Origin: an uncultured Prevotellaceae bacterium | Lineage (GTDB): Bacteria > Bacteroidota > Bacteroidia > Bacteroidales > Bacteroidaceae | Assembly (NCBI GenBank): GCA_946534585.1 | Contig: CAMNCV010000094.1 | Span: 1-33,610, forward strand | Direction: 5' to 3' | Length of the DNA stretch: 33,610 bases | Shown here: positions 14,125-23,500 of the stretch, one piece after another | How the letters are laid out: each line of letters begins with the position of its first letter | Position numbering within the stretch: the first letter of the stretch is position 1 | Notes under the pieces: model-generated | Told to the model about the DNA's origin: nothing | Seen by the model: the letters and a program-made list of their open reading frames with translations, nothing else | Database searches by the model: none | Made by a program: the position numbers and the translations under genes

Positions 14125-16302
14125 ATGATAAAAAAGATAATAACAGTATTGTTCTTGGCGTTGTGTGCGTTGCATACTAATGCGCAAGAAGTGGATAACT
14201 CTCTGTCACGCCATGATTTCTTTTATGCGGGTCAGAGTAAGCAACGTCGTATGTTTATCGTTAAGGAAGGCAAGATTGACTGGTCGTATGACGACAATCT
14301 AAAGTGTAGTGACAACAAACTAAAGCGTGGTGAGAATAAACTAAAGCGTGGTGAGATTAGTGATGCGATACTTATGACTGATGGTCACATACTCGTGGCT
14401 CACCAGTATGGAGTTGCGGAAGTGGCGCAGAATGGTGAGGTCGTATGGAGTTACAATGCGCCTGAAGGAACGGAGATACATACCGTACAACCCATTGGTA
14501 GAAAATACGTGGTCTTCTTGCAGAACGGCAAACCTGCAAAGACGGTTGTGATGGAGATACCGTCATGTAGGATAGTAAGGGAGTTTGAATTACCAGTGTC
14601 GGAAAAAGGCTCTGTGCATGGTCAGTTCCGCAATGCTCGCCTTACGGAACGTGGAACGTTGCTCATTGCTAATATGGGACTTGGATGCATACAAGAGTAT
14701 AACAGTAAAGGACAAGAGATAGATCGTTGGAACGGTTTTCTGCCGTGGTCAGTACAGGAGTTGCCTAAGGGTAATATACTCATCACCGGGCGCAAGGGAC
14801 TGGTACAAGAGATAAACCGTCAGGGGCGCGTAGTTTGGCAGATGAATGTTGCAGACTATGGCATTACACAGCCGCAGAAAACGGTTCGACTGAAGGATGG
14901 AGGACATATTGTCAATAACTGGTATAACGAATGGAATAAAACGCCAATGGATACAGCCAATGCACCCGTGCAAGCAGTTGAGATAGATAAGAACGGGAAG
15001 GTCGTATGGCAACTTTGTTCGTGGCGTAATCCCGACCTTGGTCCTTCTACTACCATACAGTTGCTTGGTGATGCCGTGAACCGTGACCGTTTGTTCTTTG
15101 GTGAGTACAATGGCAGGAAACCTCGTTTGTTCGTTGATGCTAATGAGCCAATAGGCATAGGGCGTGGCGTACATCCAGGACGCGTTGCGTGGGTTCATTC
15201 GCCAGGCGTTGCTAACTGGGACGGGCATACAGGCTTATGGGTAGAAGACCGTTGGAATAATCAGCAGAAAGCAGATGCCATGATACCCGAGGCTGTGAAG
15301 ATGCTTACGGGTGAGACAACGGCAGAGAAGGCATGGCAGGCACTCTTTCGTCATTTCAATAAAACCCATGGTCGTGGTAACCATGGATACAGAAAAGGTG
15401 AGATGATTGCGGTTAAGCTCAATATGAATAATGCTATAACACATCATGATACTATAGAGTTGAACTCTTCCCCTTTCACTACTCTGTCACTTGTTCGCTC
15501 GCTTGTTCGCGATGCAGGCGTTCGCGAGCAGGATATAGTGCTGTGCGAACCAAGCCGAGCCATCACTGACAGTATATATGATAAGATACATCGCGAGTTC
15601 CCACGTGTGCGTATGATTGATAATATCGGTGGCGATGGTAGGGAGAAGTGTGATTATTATTCCGAACAGATAGAATATTCCGTTGATAATGGAAAAATGG
15701 CGCGTGGACTGGCTAAGTGCATTGTAGATGCCACTTACCTTATCAACACTGCCTTGCTCAAGACTCATTCTGGACCAGGCGTGACGCTGACATCGAAGAA
15801 CTGGTACGGTGCTACGGATATCAATCTGCTATGGCGACAGAATGCGCATAACAACGTGAGCCAGGATAAGCGTAATGGTAAGCCGGCCTACAAGACTTTC
15901 GTTGATTGGATGGCTCATAAGAATATGGGACAGAAAACGCTCCTCTTCCTCATTGATGGTACTTACGGTTCACGCGATGTAAACGGTGCTCCTAACCCAA
16001 AGTGGATGAAGGAACCATTTAATGGAAACTGGGCTTGCTCTATCATTGCCTCGCAGGACGAGGTGGCGTGTGATGCCGTAGCTATGGACTTGATAATCAA
16101 AGAGTGGCCTGAATTTGGCAGTTTGAACTACTGTGATGAGTATCTGCGTGAAGCAGCTTCTATACCTAATGCGCCGAGTGGCACCGTGTATAAGCAGAAT
16201 GGTAAGGCTCTTACCGAACCACTTGGCCTTTTTGAACACTGCGATAGCAATGGCAAATATACAAAAATAGACTTGAAGTATAAGAATATAGAAAAAAGAT
16301 GA
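14125..16302 (+). CDS. Secreted beta-propeller / DUF362 fusion protein
   Basis: A 725-residue exported protein with a signal peptide ending near residue 20 (HTNAQ). Residues ~30-325 form a PQQ/arylsulfotransferase-like beta-propeller: repeated blades such as GKIDWSYDD, GEVVWSYNAPEGTEIH, GRVVWQMNVADYG, GKVVWQLCSWRNPD, each a GxVVW strand. From ~330 on is a DUF362-type domain (VHPGRVAWVHSP, GEMIAVKLNMNN, SLVRSLVRDAGVREQDIVLCEPSR, LINTALLKTHSGPGVTLTSKNWYG). No ferredoxin-type Cys cluster accompanies it. Residues 57-76 contain a 21-bp in-frame tandem duplication (NKLKRGE twice). It is first in a cluster with an AKR (ATGA overlap) and a GH2 enzyme. The biochemical function of DUF362 proteins of this kind is not known to me. 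A role in handling a periplasmic sugar derivative is inferred from neighbours only. Confidence 0.78.
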   Translation: MIKKIITVLFLALCALHTNAQEVDNSLSRHDFFYAGQSKQRRMFIVKEGKIDWSYDDNLKCSDNKLKRGENKLKRGEISDAILMTDGHILVAHQYGVAEVAQNGEVVWSYNAPEGTEIHTVQPIGRKYVVFLQNGKPAKTVVMEIPSCRIVREFELPVSEKGSVHGQFRNARLTERGTLLIANMGLGCIQEYNSKGQEIDRWNGFLPWSVQELPKGNILITGRKGLVQEINRQGRVVWQMNVADYGITQPQKTVRLKDGGHIVNNWYNEWNKTPMDTANAPVQAVEIDKNGKVVWQLCSWRNPDLGPSTTIQLLGDAVNRDRLFFGEYNGRKPRLFVDANEPIGIGRGVHPGRVAWVHSPGVANWDGHTGLWVEDRWNNQQKADAMIPEAVKMLTGETTAEKAWQALFRHFNKTHGRGNHGYRKGEMIAVKLNMNNAITHHDTIELNSSPFTTLSLVRSLVRDAGVREQDIVLCEPSRAITDSIYDKIHREFPRVRMIDNIGGDGREKCDYYSEQIEYSVDNGKMARGLAKCIVDATYLINTALLKTHSGPGVTLTSKNWYGATDINLLWRQNAHNNVSQDKRNGKPAYKTFVDWMAHKNMGQKTLLFLIDGTYGSRDVNGAPNPKWMKEPFNGNWACSIIASQDEVACDAVAMDLIIKEWPEFGSLNYCDEYLREAASIPNAPSGTVYKQNGKALTEPLGLFEHCDSNGKYTKIDLKYKNIEKR
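14293..14352 (+). repeat. In-frame 21-bp tandem duplication within the propeller domain
   Basis: An 18-bp unit (14293-14310) is followed by two 21-bp units (14311-14331, 14332-14352) sharing ACTAAAGCGTGGTGAGA. They encode DNLKCS, DNKLKRG, ENKLKRG. The last two copies differ at only two positions, which suggests a recent duplication. Confidence 0.8.
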
Positions 16303-17261
16303 ACAATATGGAACTGAAAGGAAAATATATTGCTAACGAACAACGCTACGACAAGTCTGAAAGGATGTATCAGCGTTGTGGATGTAGTGGAGTGCTGCTA
16401 CCAAAGGTGAGTTTGGGCTTCTGGCATAACTTCGGTGGCGTTGATCCCTACGAGCGCAGTCGCGCAATAACCCACTATGCTTTTGATCATGGCATCACTC
16501 ACTTCGACCTTGCCAACAATTATGGTCCTCCGTATGGCTCGGCAGAGGAAACTATGGGACGACTGATGGATGACGACTTCCGTCCTTATCGTGACGAACT
16601 CTTCATTGCCTCAAAGGCAGGCTACGACATGTGGCCTGGCCCTTATGGCAACTGGGGTTCGCGAAAGTATCTCATGTCGTCGCTTGACCAGTCATTGAAG
16701 CGTATGCATATTGACTACGTTGACCTCTTCTATAGTCATCGCTACGACCCCGAAACACCTTTGGAGGAGACCCTGCAAGCTCTCGTCGATATAGTGCGTG
16801 CCGGCAAGGCTCTCTATGTTGGAATATCGCGCTGGCCACTTGAGGCTCTGAAGGTTGCCGATGAGTATCTGCGCAAGCATGACGTGCCGCTGCTTATATA
16901 TCAAGGTAGGCTGAATATGCTTGACCGCGAACCCATCGACAGTGGCGTGCTTGACTACTGCCGTGAGCATGGCATAGGCTTCATAGCCTTCTCGCCACTG
17001 GCTCAGGGACTGCTGACTGACCGCTATATCAACGGCATACCTGCAGATTCGCGCATGGCACGAGAGCATTTTCTGAAGAAAGACGCACTCACACCGCAAC
17101 TGTTGGAATACCTGAGTGAACTGAATAAGGAGGCTGACCTGCGTGGTGAGACCATTGCCCAGCAGGCATTGCGCTGGGTGCTCGGCCAGCAGGGTGTCAC
17201 AAGTGTACTTGTAGGAGCCAGCAGTGCCAAGCAACTGGAGACTAACCTGGCTATAATATAA
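16299..17261 (+). CDS. Aldo/keto reductase, YghZ/AKR14-like
   Basis: A 320-residue NADPH-type aldo/keto reductase. The tetrad is visible: Asp70 and Tyr75 (FDLANNYGPPYG), Lys106 (ASKAGYDMWPGPYG), His147 (LFYSHRYDPETP). The GPYGNWGSRKYLMSSLDQSLKRM stretch is typical of the L-glyceraldehyde-3-phosphate reductase (YghZ/Gpr) group, which reduces short aldehydes and detoxifies methylglyoxal. The ATG overlaps the previous stop (ATGA), so translation is probably coupled; a second ATG at 16308 is also possible. The protein stops at LETNLAII, roughly 20-25 residues earlier than I expect for this family, one base before a dispersed 23-bp element. The true cellular substrate is unknown. Confidence 0.88.
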   Translation: MNNMELKGKYIANEQRYDKSERMYQRCGCSGVLLPKVSLGFWHNFGGVDPYERSRAITHYAFDHGITHFDLANNYGPPYGSAEETMGRLMDDDFRPYRDELFIASKAGYDMWPGPYGNWGSRKYLMSSLDQSLKRMHIDYVDLFYSHRYDPETPLEETLQALVDIVRAGKALYVGISRWPLEALKVADEYLRKHDVPLLIYQGRLNMLDREPIDSGVLDYCREHGIGFIAFSPLAQGLLTDRYINGIPADSRMAREHFLKKDALTPQLLEYLSELNKEADLRGETIAQQALRWVLGQQGVTSVLVGASSAKQLETNLAII

Positions 17262-17284
17262 GGTGGTAATTTATAGAACCCACC
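17262..17284 (+). repeat. Dispersed 23-bp element, copy 2
   Basis: GGTGGTAATTTATAGAAC followed by CCACC, beginning directly after the AKR stop codon. GGTGG and CCACC can pair around a 13-nt loop. Same element as at 12133 (reverse) and 27882. Confidence 0.8.
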
Positions 17285-17321
17285 ATAAGCCTACGTGTAC
17301 TATGAACCACGAAAAAGACGT

Positions 17322-20015
17322 ATGATGAAGAAAATACTTCTTGTTGTACTATTGTCGGCGTTGCTTTCGCATACAGGAGTGTTTGCGCAAGTCAGGGACG
17401 CTTTTAGCGGCATCCTCCCCGTCACAGATCCGCAGATGATGCAAAGTCTTAACGGCGTGTGGATGCTTGATGGGAAAGAAATTCCCGTGCCGGGATGCTG
17501 GGAGGCATACGGATTCAGCAAACCAAGTTACGATAAAGCTGATGACTTGGTCAAGGAATACACTACCACGTTCACCGTGCCGCAGAAGTGGCAAGGTCAT
17601 TGTATCGCCTTGCGCTTCGACGGAGTGCTCTATGGCTACGACCTCTATGTCAACGGACAAGAGGCTGGCTCGTGGCGCTCCGGTTATAATACTGCGGTTT
17701 TTGACATTACACCGGTAGTGGATTGGACAAAAGAACGTCAGGAATTGTCGCTGCGCGTGATGACACGCTTTCGTGGTTCCGACTTCGACTATAATGACGA
17801 TTGGGCGCCATGTGGCATTTTTCGTGATGTAACGCTGATGGCAGTGCCTAAGGTTCACCTCAGCGATGTTACCATTACCACGAAGAATAATGGTGAAGTG
17901 AAGGTGAATACAGTGGTGAGTGGCGGTAACGGCAAGGTCAGATACACGGTAACTGACAGCTACGGTCGCATCGTGGCGACGGGTAAAGGTTTGAGTACAA
18001 CGCTTCTTGTTGATAATCCAGAACTATGGACTGCGGAAACTCCCGCGCTCTATACATTGACTACTACGCTGCAGGCTAACGGACAGAAGCAGGTACATCG
18101 TGAGCGTTTCGGCTTCCGCGAACTGACCATTGAGGGTAATGTACTGAAACTCAACGGTCAGCCTATTAAACTGCGCGGTGTCACGAGTCACTCTACCGAC
18201 CCCGTTACGGTGAAGGTAATCAGCGAGGAAAGCATCCTGCGTGATATGAAACTGATGAAAGAAGCTTCCGTCAACTACATACGCACGTCACACTATCCGC
18301 GTGAGCCACGCTTCTACGAACTTGCAGATTCGCTCGGTTTCTATGTGATAGACGAGGTTCCGTTCGGTTTCGGTGATAAGAATTTGTATGACTCTACCTT
18401 TTATCCGATACTCCAGCAGCGTGCGCAGGCTACCATACGTCGTGACAAAAATCACCCCTCTGTGCTCATATGGAGCCTTGGCAATGAAAACCCTCTTACT
18501 GAGATATGCTCGCGCCTCGGCGACTATGTCAGTCAGGAACTTGACCCCTCACGCCCTTATTGTTTTCCGCAGGTAGGCAGCTATTTCCGCAAGACCTATG
18601 ATGCCAGACAGCCAGTGATAAAGGCTCCCATATACGCTCCGCACTATCCCACTACGGGACAGATATCAGGATATTATCAGCACCTTGACCGTCCGGTGAT
18701 TTTTACGGAATATTGCCATACGCTCGGCATATCGCTCGAAGACCACGACCGACAGTGGGAGACGATACAGCGTACCCCTGGCATTGCAGGCGGTTCGGTA
18801 TGGGAGTGGGTAGATCAGGGTATGCCGTTCCGTGATACGCTGCAAAGTCGTTTCGGATATGAGGAAAGGGTGTTTACAAGCGAGCATGGAGGCTTTGAAA
18901 TGTATGGCAACAAGGGTACTGACGGATTACTCTATGCTGACCGCACGCCGTTGCCCAACTACTATGAACTGCAGCGTAACTATGCAAGGGCTTTCGTAAG
19001 CAATGTCAATGGCGATACGCTGACAATAGTAAACCGTTATGATTTCCTCGATTTGAAGGATAATGTGACCTTCGACTGGATGCTTCGTGACTACTCCGCA
19101 GATACCGATGAGGATACTGTGACTTTCGATGCCTTTTCGCCGCAATGTGCCCCTCATGACAGTGTGCGCGTTGTGTTGCCGCTGTCTAAAATCTCATCGT
19201 TCTCGGTTTTGGATGTTAGTCTTACGGATAAGGACGGAAACACTTTCCTGCGTCAGTGCTTTGCCCGAAACAAACCTGACTTTTCCGCACTTGAGATAAG
19301 CAGTGAGCCGACCGATGCACCGCAGTTTCTCATCCGTGTGGGGCGCAAGGCTACGATGGCTGAGCGTATTAAAGTGGCTGACAAACGCGTGGAACGCTAC
19401 CTTCAGCCGGTGGATAATCCTTACGTGAAGGCTGGGATTAGCACCAGCAGTGAGGGCAATGCCATACGTGTGGATTATGAACTTATGCCTGATACTACCG
19501 ATAGGTTCCTTTCAGAGGTCGGCATAGCGTGGCTCTTGCCCGAAAATATCGACAGGGTACAGTGGGTGGGCATGGGACCATTTGCTTCTTACCCCGGTCG
19601 CTCCCGCGCCAATAACTATGATATTTGGTCTTTGCATAAAGACGATGTGTATTTTGAAGGCAACCGTATGGGCATCGATGCTGCTTTCCTTAGCGATAAG
19701 GACGGCAATGGCATACTGGTAGTGGGGGATAGCCTTAACCTTAATTTTGAGCAGACTGACCGTGGCATAGTACTGACGGTCAACGCTGCTGTGGCCGGCC
19801 AGGGACCTAAGTTCTCGCGCACAGCCTTCCCCGTTGTCTCAAAAGACGTTGGCAGACTGACGGGCACATTCCGCATGAGTAGGGTTGAAGGTGGTAAATT
19901 GCCACCAGCGTTCGATTGCTTGTTTGATGATCCGCAGTATCTGCAGAAGCCTTTCAAACCTTTCCTTACTCAGTATGACACGTATCTTATGCGTTACGAA
20001 GACATAGTAGAATGA
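17322..20015 (+). CDS. GH2-family beta-galactosidase-like glycoside hydrolase
   Basis: An 897-residue secreted GH2 enzyme. The start at 17322 (ATGATG) is chosen because it begins a clean signal peptide ending HTGVFAQ. A GTG at 17295 would add nine charged residues. Order: sugar-binding jelly roll (~45-185, VPGCWEAYGF, FDGVLYGYDLYVNGQ), Ig-like domain (~187-275), TIM barrel with LRGVTSHSTDP (the usual 'GvN.H' is changed), YIRTSHYP, acid/base Glu389 in SLGNEN, nucleophile Glu463 in IFTEYCH, and WEWVDQG. The C-terminal beta-sandwich has VQWVGMGPFASYPGR, typical of LacZ-type enzymes. It is third in the cluster behind the AKR. Its likely role is removing galactosyl-type residues from imported or periplasmic oligosaccharides. 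Exact specificity cannot be read from sequence. Confidence 0.9.
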   Translation: MMKKILLVVLLSALLSHTGVFAQVRDAFSGILPVTDPQMMQSLNGVWMLDGKEIPVPGCWEAYGFSKPSYDKADDLVKEYTTTFTVPQKWQGHCIALRFDGVLYGYDLYVNGQEAGSWRSGYNTAVFDITPVVDWTKERQELSLRVMTRFRGSDFDYNDDWAPCGIFRDVTLMAVPKVHLSDVTITTKNNGEVKVNTVVSGGNGKVRYTVTDSYGRIVATGKGLSTTLLVDNPELWTAETPALYTLTTTLQANGQKQVHRERFGFRELTIEGNVLKLNGQPIKLRGVTSHSTDPVTVKVISEESILRDMKLMKEASVNYIRTSHYPREPRFYELADSLGFYVIDEVPFGFGDKNLYDSTFYPILQQRAQATIRRDKNHPSVLIWSLGNENPLTEICSRLGDYVSQELDPSRPYCFPQVGSYFRKTYDARQPVIKAPIYAPHYPTTGQISGYYQHLDRPVIFTEYCHTLGISLEDHDRQWETIQRTPGIAGGSVWEWVDQGMPFRDTLQSRFGYEERVFTSEHGGFEMYGNKGTDGLLYADRTPLPNYYELQRNYARAFVSNVNGDTLTIVNRYDFLDLKDNVTFDWMLRDYSADTDEDTVTFDAFSPQCAPHDSVRVVLPLSKISSFSVLDVSLTDKDGNTFLRQCFARNKPDFSALEISSEPTDAPQFLIRVGRKATMAERIKVADKRVERYLQPVDNPYVKAGISTSSEGNAIRVDYELMPDTTDRFLSEVGIAWLLPENIDRVQWVGMGPFASYPGRSRANNYDIWSLHKDDVYFEGNRMGIDAAFLSDKDGNGILVVGDSLNLNFEQTDRGIVLTVNAAVAGQGPKFSRTAFPVVSKDVGRLTGTFRMSRVEGGKLPPAFDCLFDDPQYLQKPFKPFLTQYDTYLMRYEDIVE

Positions 20016-20094
20016 TTAGTGATTTAAAGTCTCAAGAATGTTTTCTTTGCAGAGTAAAACCAGTCTCTATTCCTCCGTTTCGTAATAGCATTGC

Positions 20095-20160
20095 CATTAC
20101 CCTGTAATCGCTATCTGATTATACGGTAAAAGCATACTGATTATGCCATAATCAGTATGC
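20095..20160 (-). repeat. 22-bp repeat family, three tandem units in reverse orientation
   Basis: On the minus strand, three 22-bp units start at 20160, 20138 and 20116, with a partial fourth to 20081. The third unit (AGATAGCGATTACAGGGTAA...) is almost the same as the units at 7282-7369. Period, core and the partial dyad are shared, so both clusters belong to one family. Confidence 0.75.
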
Positions 20161-20169
20161 TTTTACCGT
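20123..20169. repeat. 47-bp palindrome, perfect 23-bp arms with a 1-nt centre
   Basis: The arm 20123-20145 (beginning ACGGTAAAAGCATACTG) is the exact reverse complement of 20147-20169, leaving only C20146 unpaired. It lies 107 bp after the GH2 stop. It could act as a terminator, RNA-stabilising hairpin or protein-binding site. No T-run follows it. Confidence 0.85.
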
Positions 20170-20370
20170 TCGCCCTGTATTTCGTTGATTTTCACGGTTA
20201 TACCTCTGTTGTGCTTTTAGTTTTGTCATTATATACCTTGCCCCTCTCTTGTTGTACACCATATTGTTACTTTTAGGAACTAATGTTTCAACTTTTGCTT
20301 AATGTTTGGTAATTTATACGTAGATAAAGAGGGTGTAAGGTTAAAAAAACGTAAAAAAACTTATATTTGC

Positions 20371-20400
20371 TTTGTTTTCGAATAAAAATGAGTAATTTTG
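20371..20400 (+). promoter_or_regulatory. Probable promoter for the giant repeat protein gene
   Basis: TTTG at 20371-20374, 18-nt spacing, TAATTTTG at 20393-20400. The spacer is slightly shorter than ideal. A second TAnnTTTG (TATATTTG, 20362-20369) is present without a clear -33 partner. Confidence 0.5.
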
Positions 20401-20515
20401 CAATAGATTATATCTCAGGGCAAAGGATAACATAAACAAATTGCAATAATTATCAATCATAGGACTAAAACTAATAACCATGACACACTCAAAAAGTTTG
20501 CAAAATAACATACGT

Positions 20516-23500
20516 ATGAAAAAGATATTACATATTATTATTTGTATGCTCACGCTATCCGCTTCTATGGCATGGGCAGGGACAACCGTATCAAACCAGA
20601 CGATTTGGAGTGAAGATTTTGACAATGTTCAAGGTGGGGACATTAGTTCTGTATCAAGTTTTTCTGCTTTTGGCAAGGGAGGAGGAAATTTTGCAGAGTG
20701 TGTTGTAGGAGATATGGGGCTTGGAACTGCGGTTTTATGCACTATGGGAACTAGTGGTAGTTTTATGTTTGCAGATTTTAAATATGATGCTTCAGAAATT
20801 ACAGATAACTGGACATTCTCGATGTATATTAAATCTTCTGATGCCAGTTGTTACATGAAAACCTCTGTATATTATTTCGGACAGCTTGCTGTAACGGGAA
20901 GCAATACTAATCCGTCGCAAGGCACGAAACTTACATCGGGGTGCTATCTGATTTTGGATAAGACATCTGACGGCGAAGACAGCAATGGTGAACCTACTTC
21001 TTATTATAATGTGAAGTTAGGAGATACGACTGTTAATGGTCAGTTATTGCTTAAGTATGGGCATGGATATAAGGTAACCTTGAAATGTACGAATTATAAC
21101 ACTACAAGCGCTACCTTGAGTGTTATCGTATATGATGAATTTGAAAATAAACAGGTGTATGAGAGTTCGGCAACGGTTAATCCTGCGCAACTTGGCGCCC
21201 TTCGTGGTATGTTTGAGTATAAGTACAGTGATTATAACATGGATCATGATCCATATGCAAGTATCAGATATTATGATGATTTTAAGTTGACGAAAGATGT
21301 AATTGTTGATGATACTCCTTGTGAGGCGCCCACATATTCTATTGTAGATGCTAATCTTAAGGCAAGAACTGTAGTTCTTGATTGTGAAACAGAGGGAGCG
21401 GAAATCTATTATTCAGAAACTGAACTGGCACCTGGTGACAATGCTTGGCTGCCTTATGCCGGTGAGTTTGAGACAGAAGCAACAACATTGTATATCTATG
21501 CTGTCAACCCTGTTAACGGAAGTACTTCAGAGGTAATCACTTTCGGTACGGGAGCTGGTAGTACACTTCAGTTGTATCCTCCGACTTTTACTGCTGTCTC
21601 GTATGATGCAGAAAAGGGCTTTGCTTTTACCCTGACTCCAAATTATGATTATGTAGCTGTAGCGCCTCGTTCGCCACGTTTTTACTATCAGATAGATGGC
21701 GGGGCTAAAACACTGCTTGCAGAGGGTTCTTGGGCATACGCACCTCCAGGTTCTACGATTATGAAGTGGATGGAAGCCGATGGCTATACAGCATCACGTA
21801 AAACCAATGCCTATACCTCTACGCGTCCTGATTATCCGATGTTGTGGAAACAGGACTTCACGACACTTGTAGATGGTTCCGTTTACGGCAAGGATGCTAA
21901 GAATGTTGTTCTTAGTGGCAGTAGCGCATTTGATGTAGATGGAAAACCAATATATAATATAGAGAAATTCATCAGTGGAGGACAGAATGTCAGTATCAGT
22001 GTTGACAAGCGCATAGGTCTTTCTACCGCTTCAGATTATTATCTCAAGGCTGATAGCGGATTGGTAAGTACTAAGCCCACTCCAGAGTTTGATGATGATG
22101 TAGAATCAGCCGATGACAACTTTGATGCTTACGATGGCTTGGCTGTAAGCGGACTTGTTTCTGGTCAATATGTATATGTATCTACAGTGGGCGGACAGGT
22201 TCAGGTGCCAACAGGCTCTTGTCTAAAGCATGAGTCTTCTACCGAAGATGAGCAGGTGTTTGAAGTATATTCTGATGCCGCGTTCTTTGAAATTCCGAGT
22301 GGAGTAATAGTTAAGAGCGTCAGCGTATATTCAGATACGGAGTACGTGACTACTAATGAATACGGCTATGCCTCGTATGTGCCAACCAATGCTATATCGT
22401 TTAAGGCAGATGATGAGGTGCGTGGTATCTTGGTGACGAAAGAGGCACTGAGCGGCAGATTTACGTATGCGGATATAGCAGAGACTATAGGAGAGGTGCC
22501 TGCAGGTACTCCTGTTATTATTTCCGGTAAACCGAATACTACTTATGCTCTCGGAAAAGGCTACGCAAGTGGGCTTAACGGCAGCAATCTGCTGACTGTG
22601 AGTGAAACTGATATTGATGTTACAACAAGAGAACTTCCTGTTTATGTTGTAGATTTGACTACAGGTAAGTTGGTTCGTCAAGAGAGTGGAGTGGTTGCAG
22701 CTGGTACGGTTTGTGTGTTGTCTGAGCTCCAGGCAGCAGAGTATCTTGATGTGACTATCGGAAACTCTGGTGTGCTTGGCCTCGTCTATGACAAGCCATT
22801 GAATTTTGAAGAAGTAGAAGACTTGACTGCTTACACTATAACAAGTGAATCCCTAAAAGATGATAAAGTTACCTTCGAATACTGGGCTGTAGATGATATT
22901 CCGGCAGAAACTCCTGTTATACTTAGTGGTACTCCGGGTGCGTCTTACTCTATACTCGTCGGTCAGCGTACTGAAGCGCTGGAGTATTACAATTACTTGA
23001 AGGGAAGCACAACGAGCAGTTATGCCACTTCTTCAAAGGAGAATGCAGTGTATATGCTTTCAGGAAATGACTCAACTCTGGTAGAGGTTGATAAGAATGC
23101 CGTTACGACAGTACCGGCTGGCACCATATATCTTGTGTCAAAATACAGAGGCTTCGTAGAACTGACCACGAATGAGAGCGGCACTCTGTCTATGACGAGC
23201 GAATATCCGCTTGATTTTAGCGAGTCACCATTGACAGCATCTGTCATGACAGGCGAGACTGTTTCTTCTTTAGTATCCCAGCCAGTTTCTACGGTTGCAG
23301 CAGGAGACCCGTTCTTCATCTTGAAAGGTGGTGAACCGAATACTACTTATAGAGTCGTTAAGGCTGATGAGGGTACAAAGACGGATTTGACCACAGGAAC
23401 GTACAATCGCCTGACAAGTAGTACTGCTGACTATGCCGTAAGCAATAATGCCAACTATATCTGGGCACTTAATGCTGCTACAGGTGAAGTGGAGCGTATG

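Larger units (their letters stand above)
20016..20515. other. Intergenic region between GH2 and giant repeat protein genes
   Basis: This non-coding stretch of about 500 bp contains the reverse-oriented 22-bp repeats (20095-20160), a 47-bp palindrome (20123-20169), an AT-rich run and a promoter (20371-20400). The stretch 20170-20340 contains nothing I could identify. The first 36 bases before 20516 are in frame with the next gene and could be coding if translation starts at 20480. Confidence 0.55.

Noticed and set aside
17295..17321. GTG start extending the GH2 enzyme by nine residues
   Set aside because: The added residues (YEPRKRR) precede a complete signal peptide beginning at the ATGATG at 17322.
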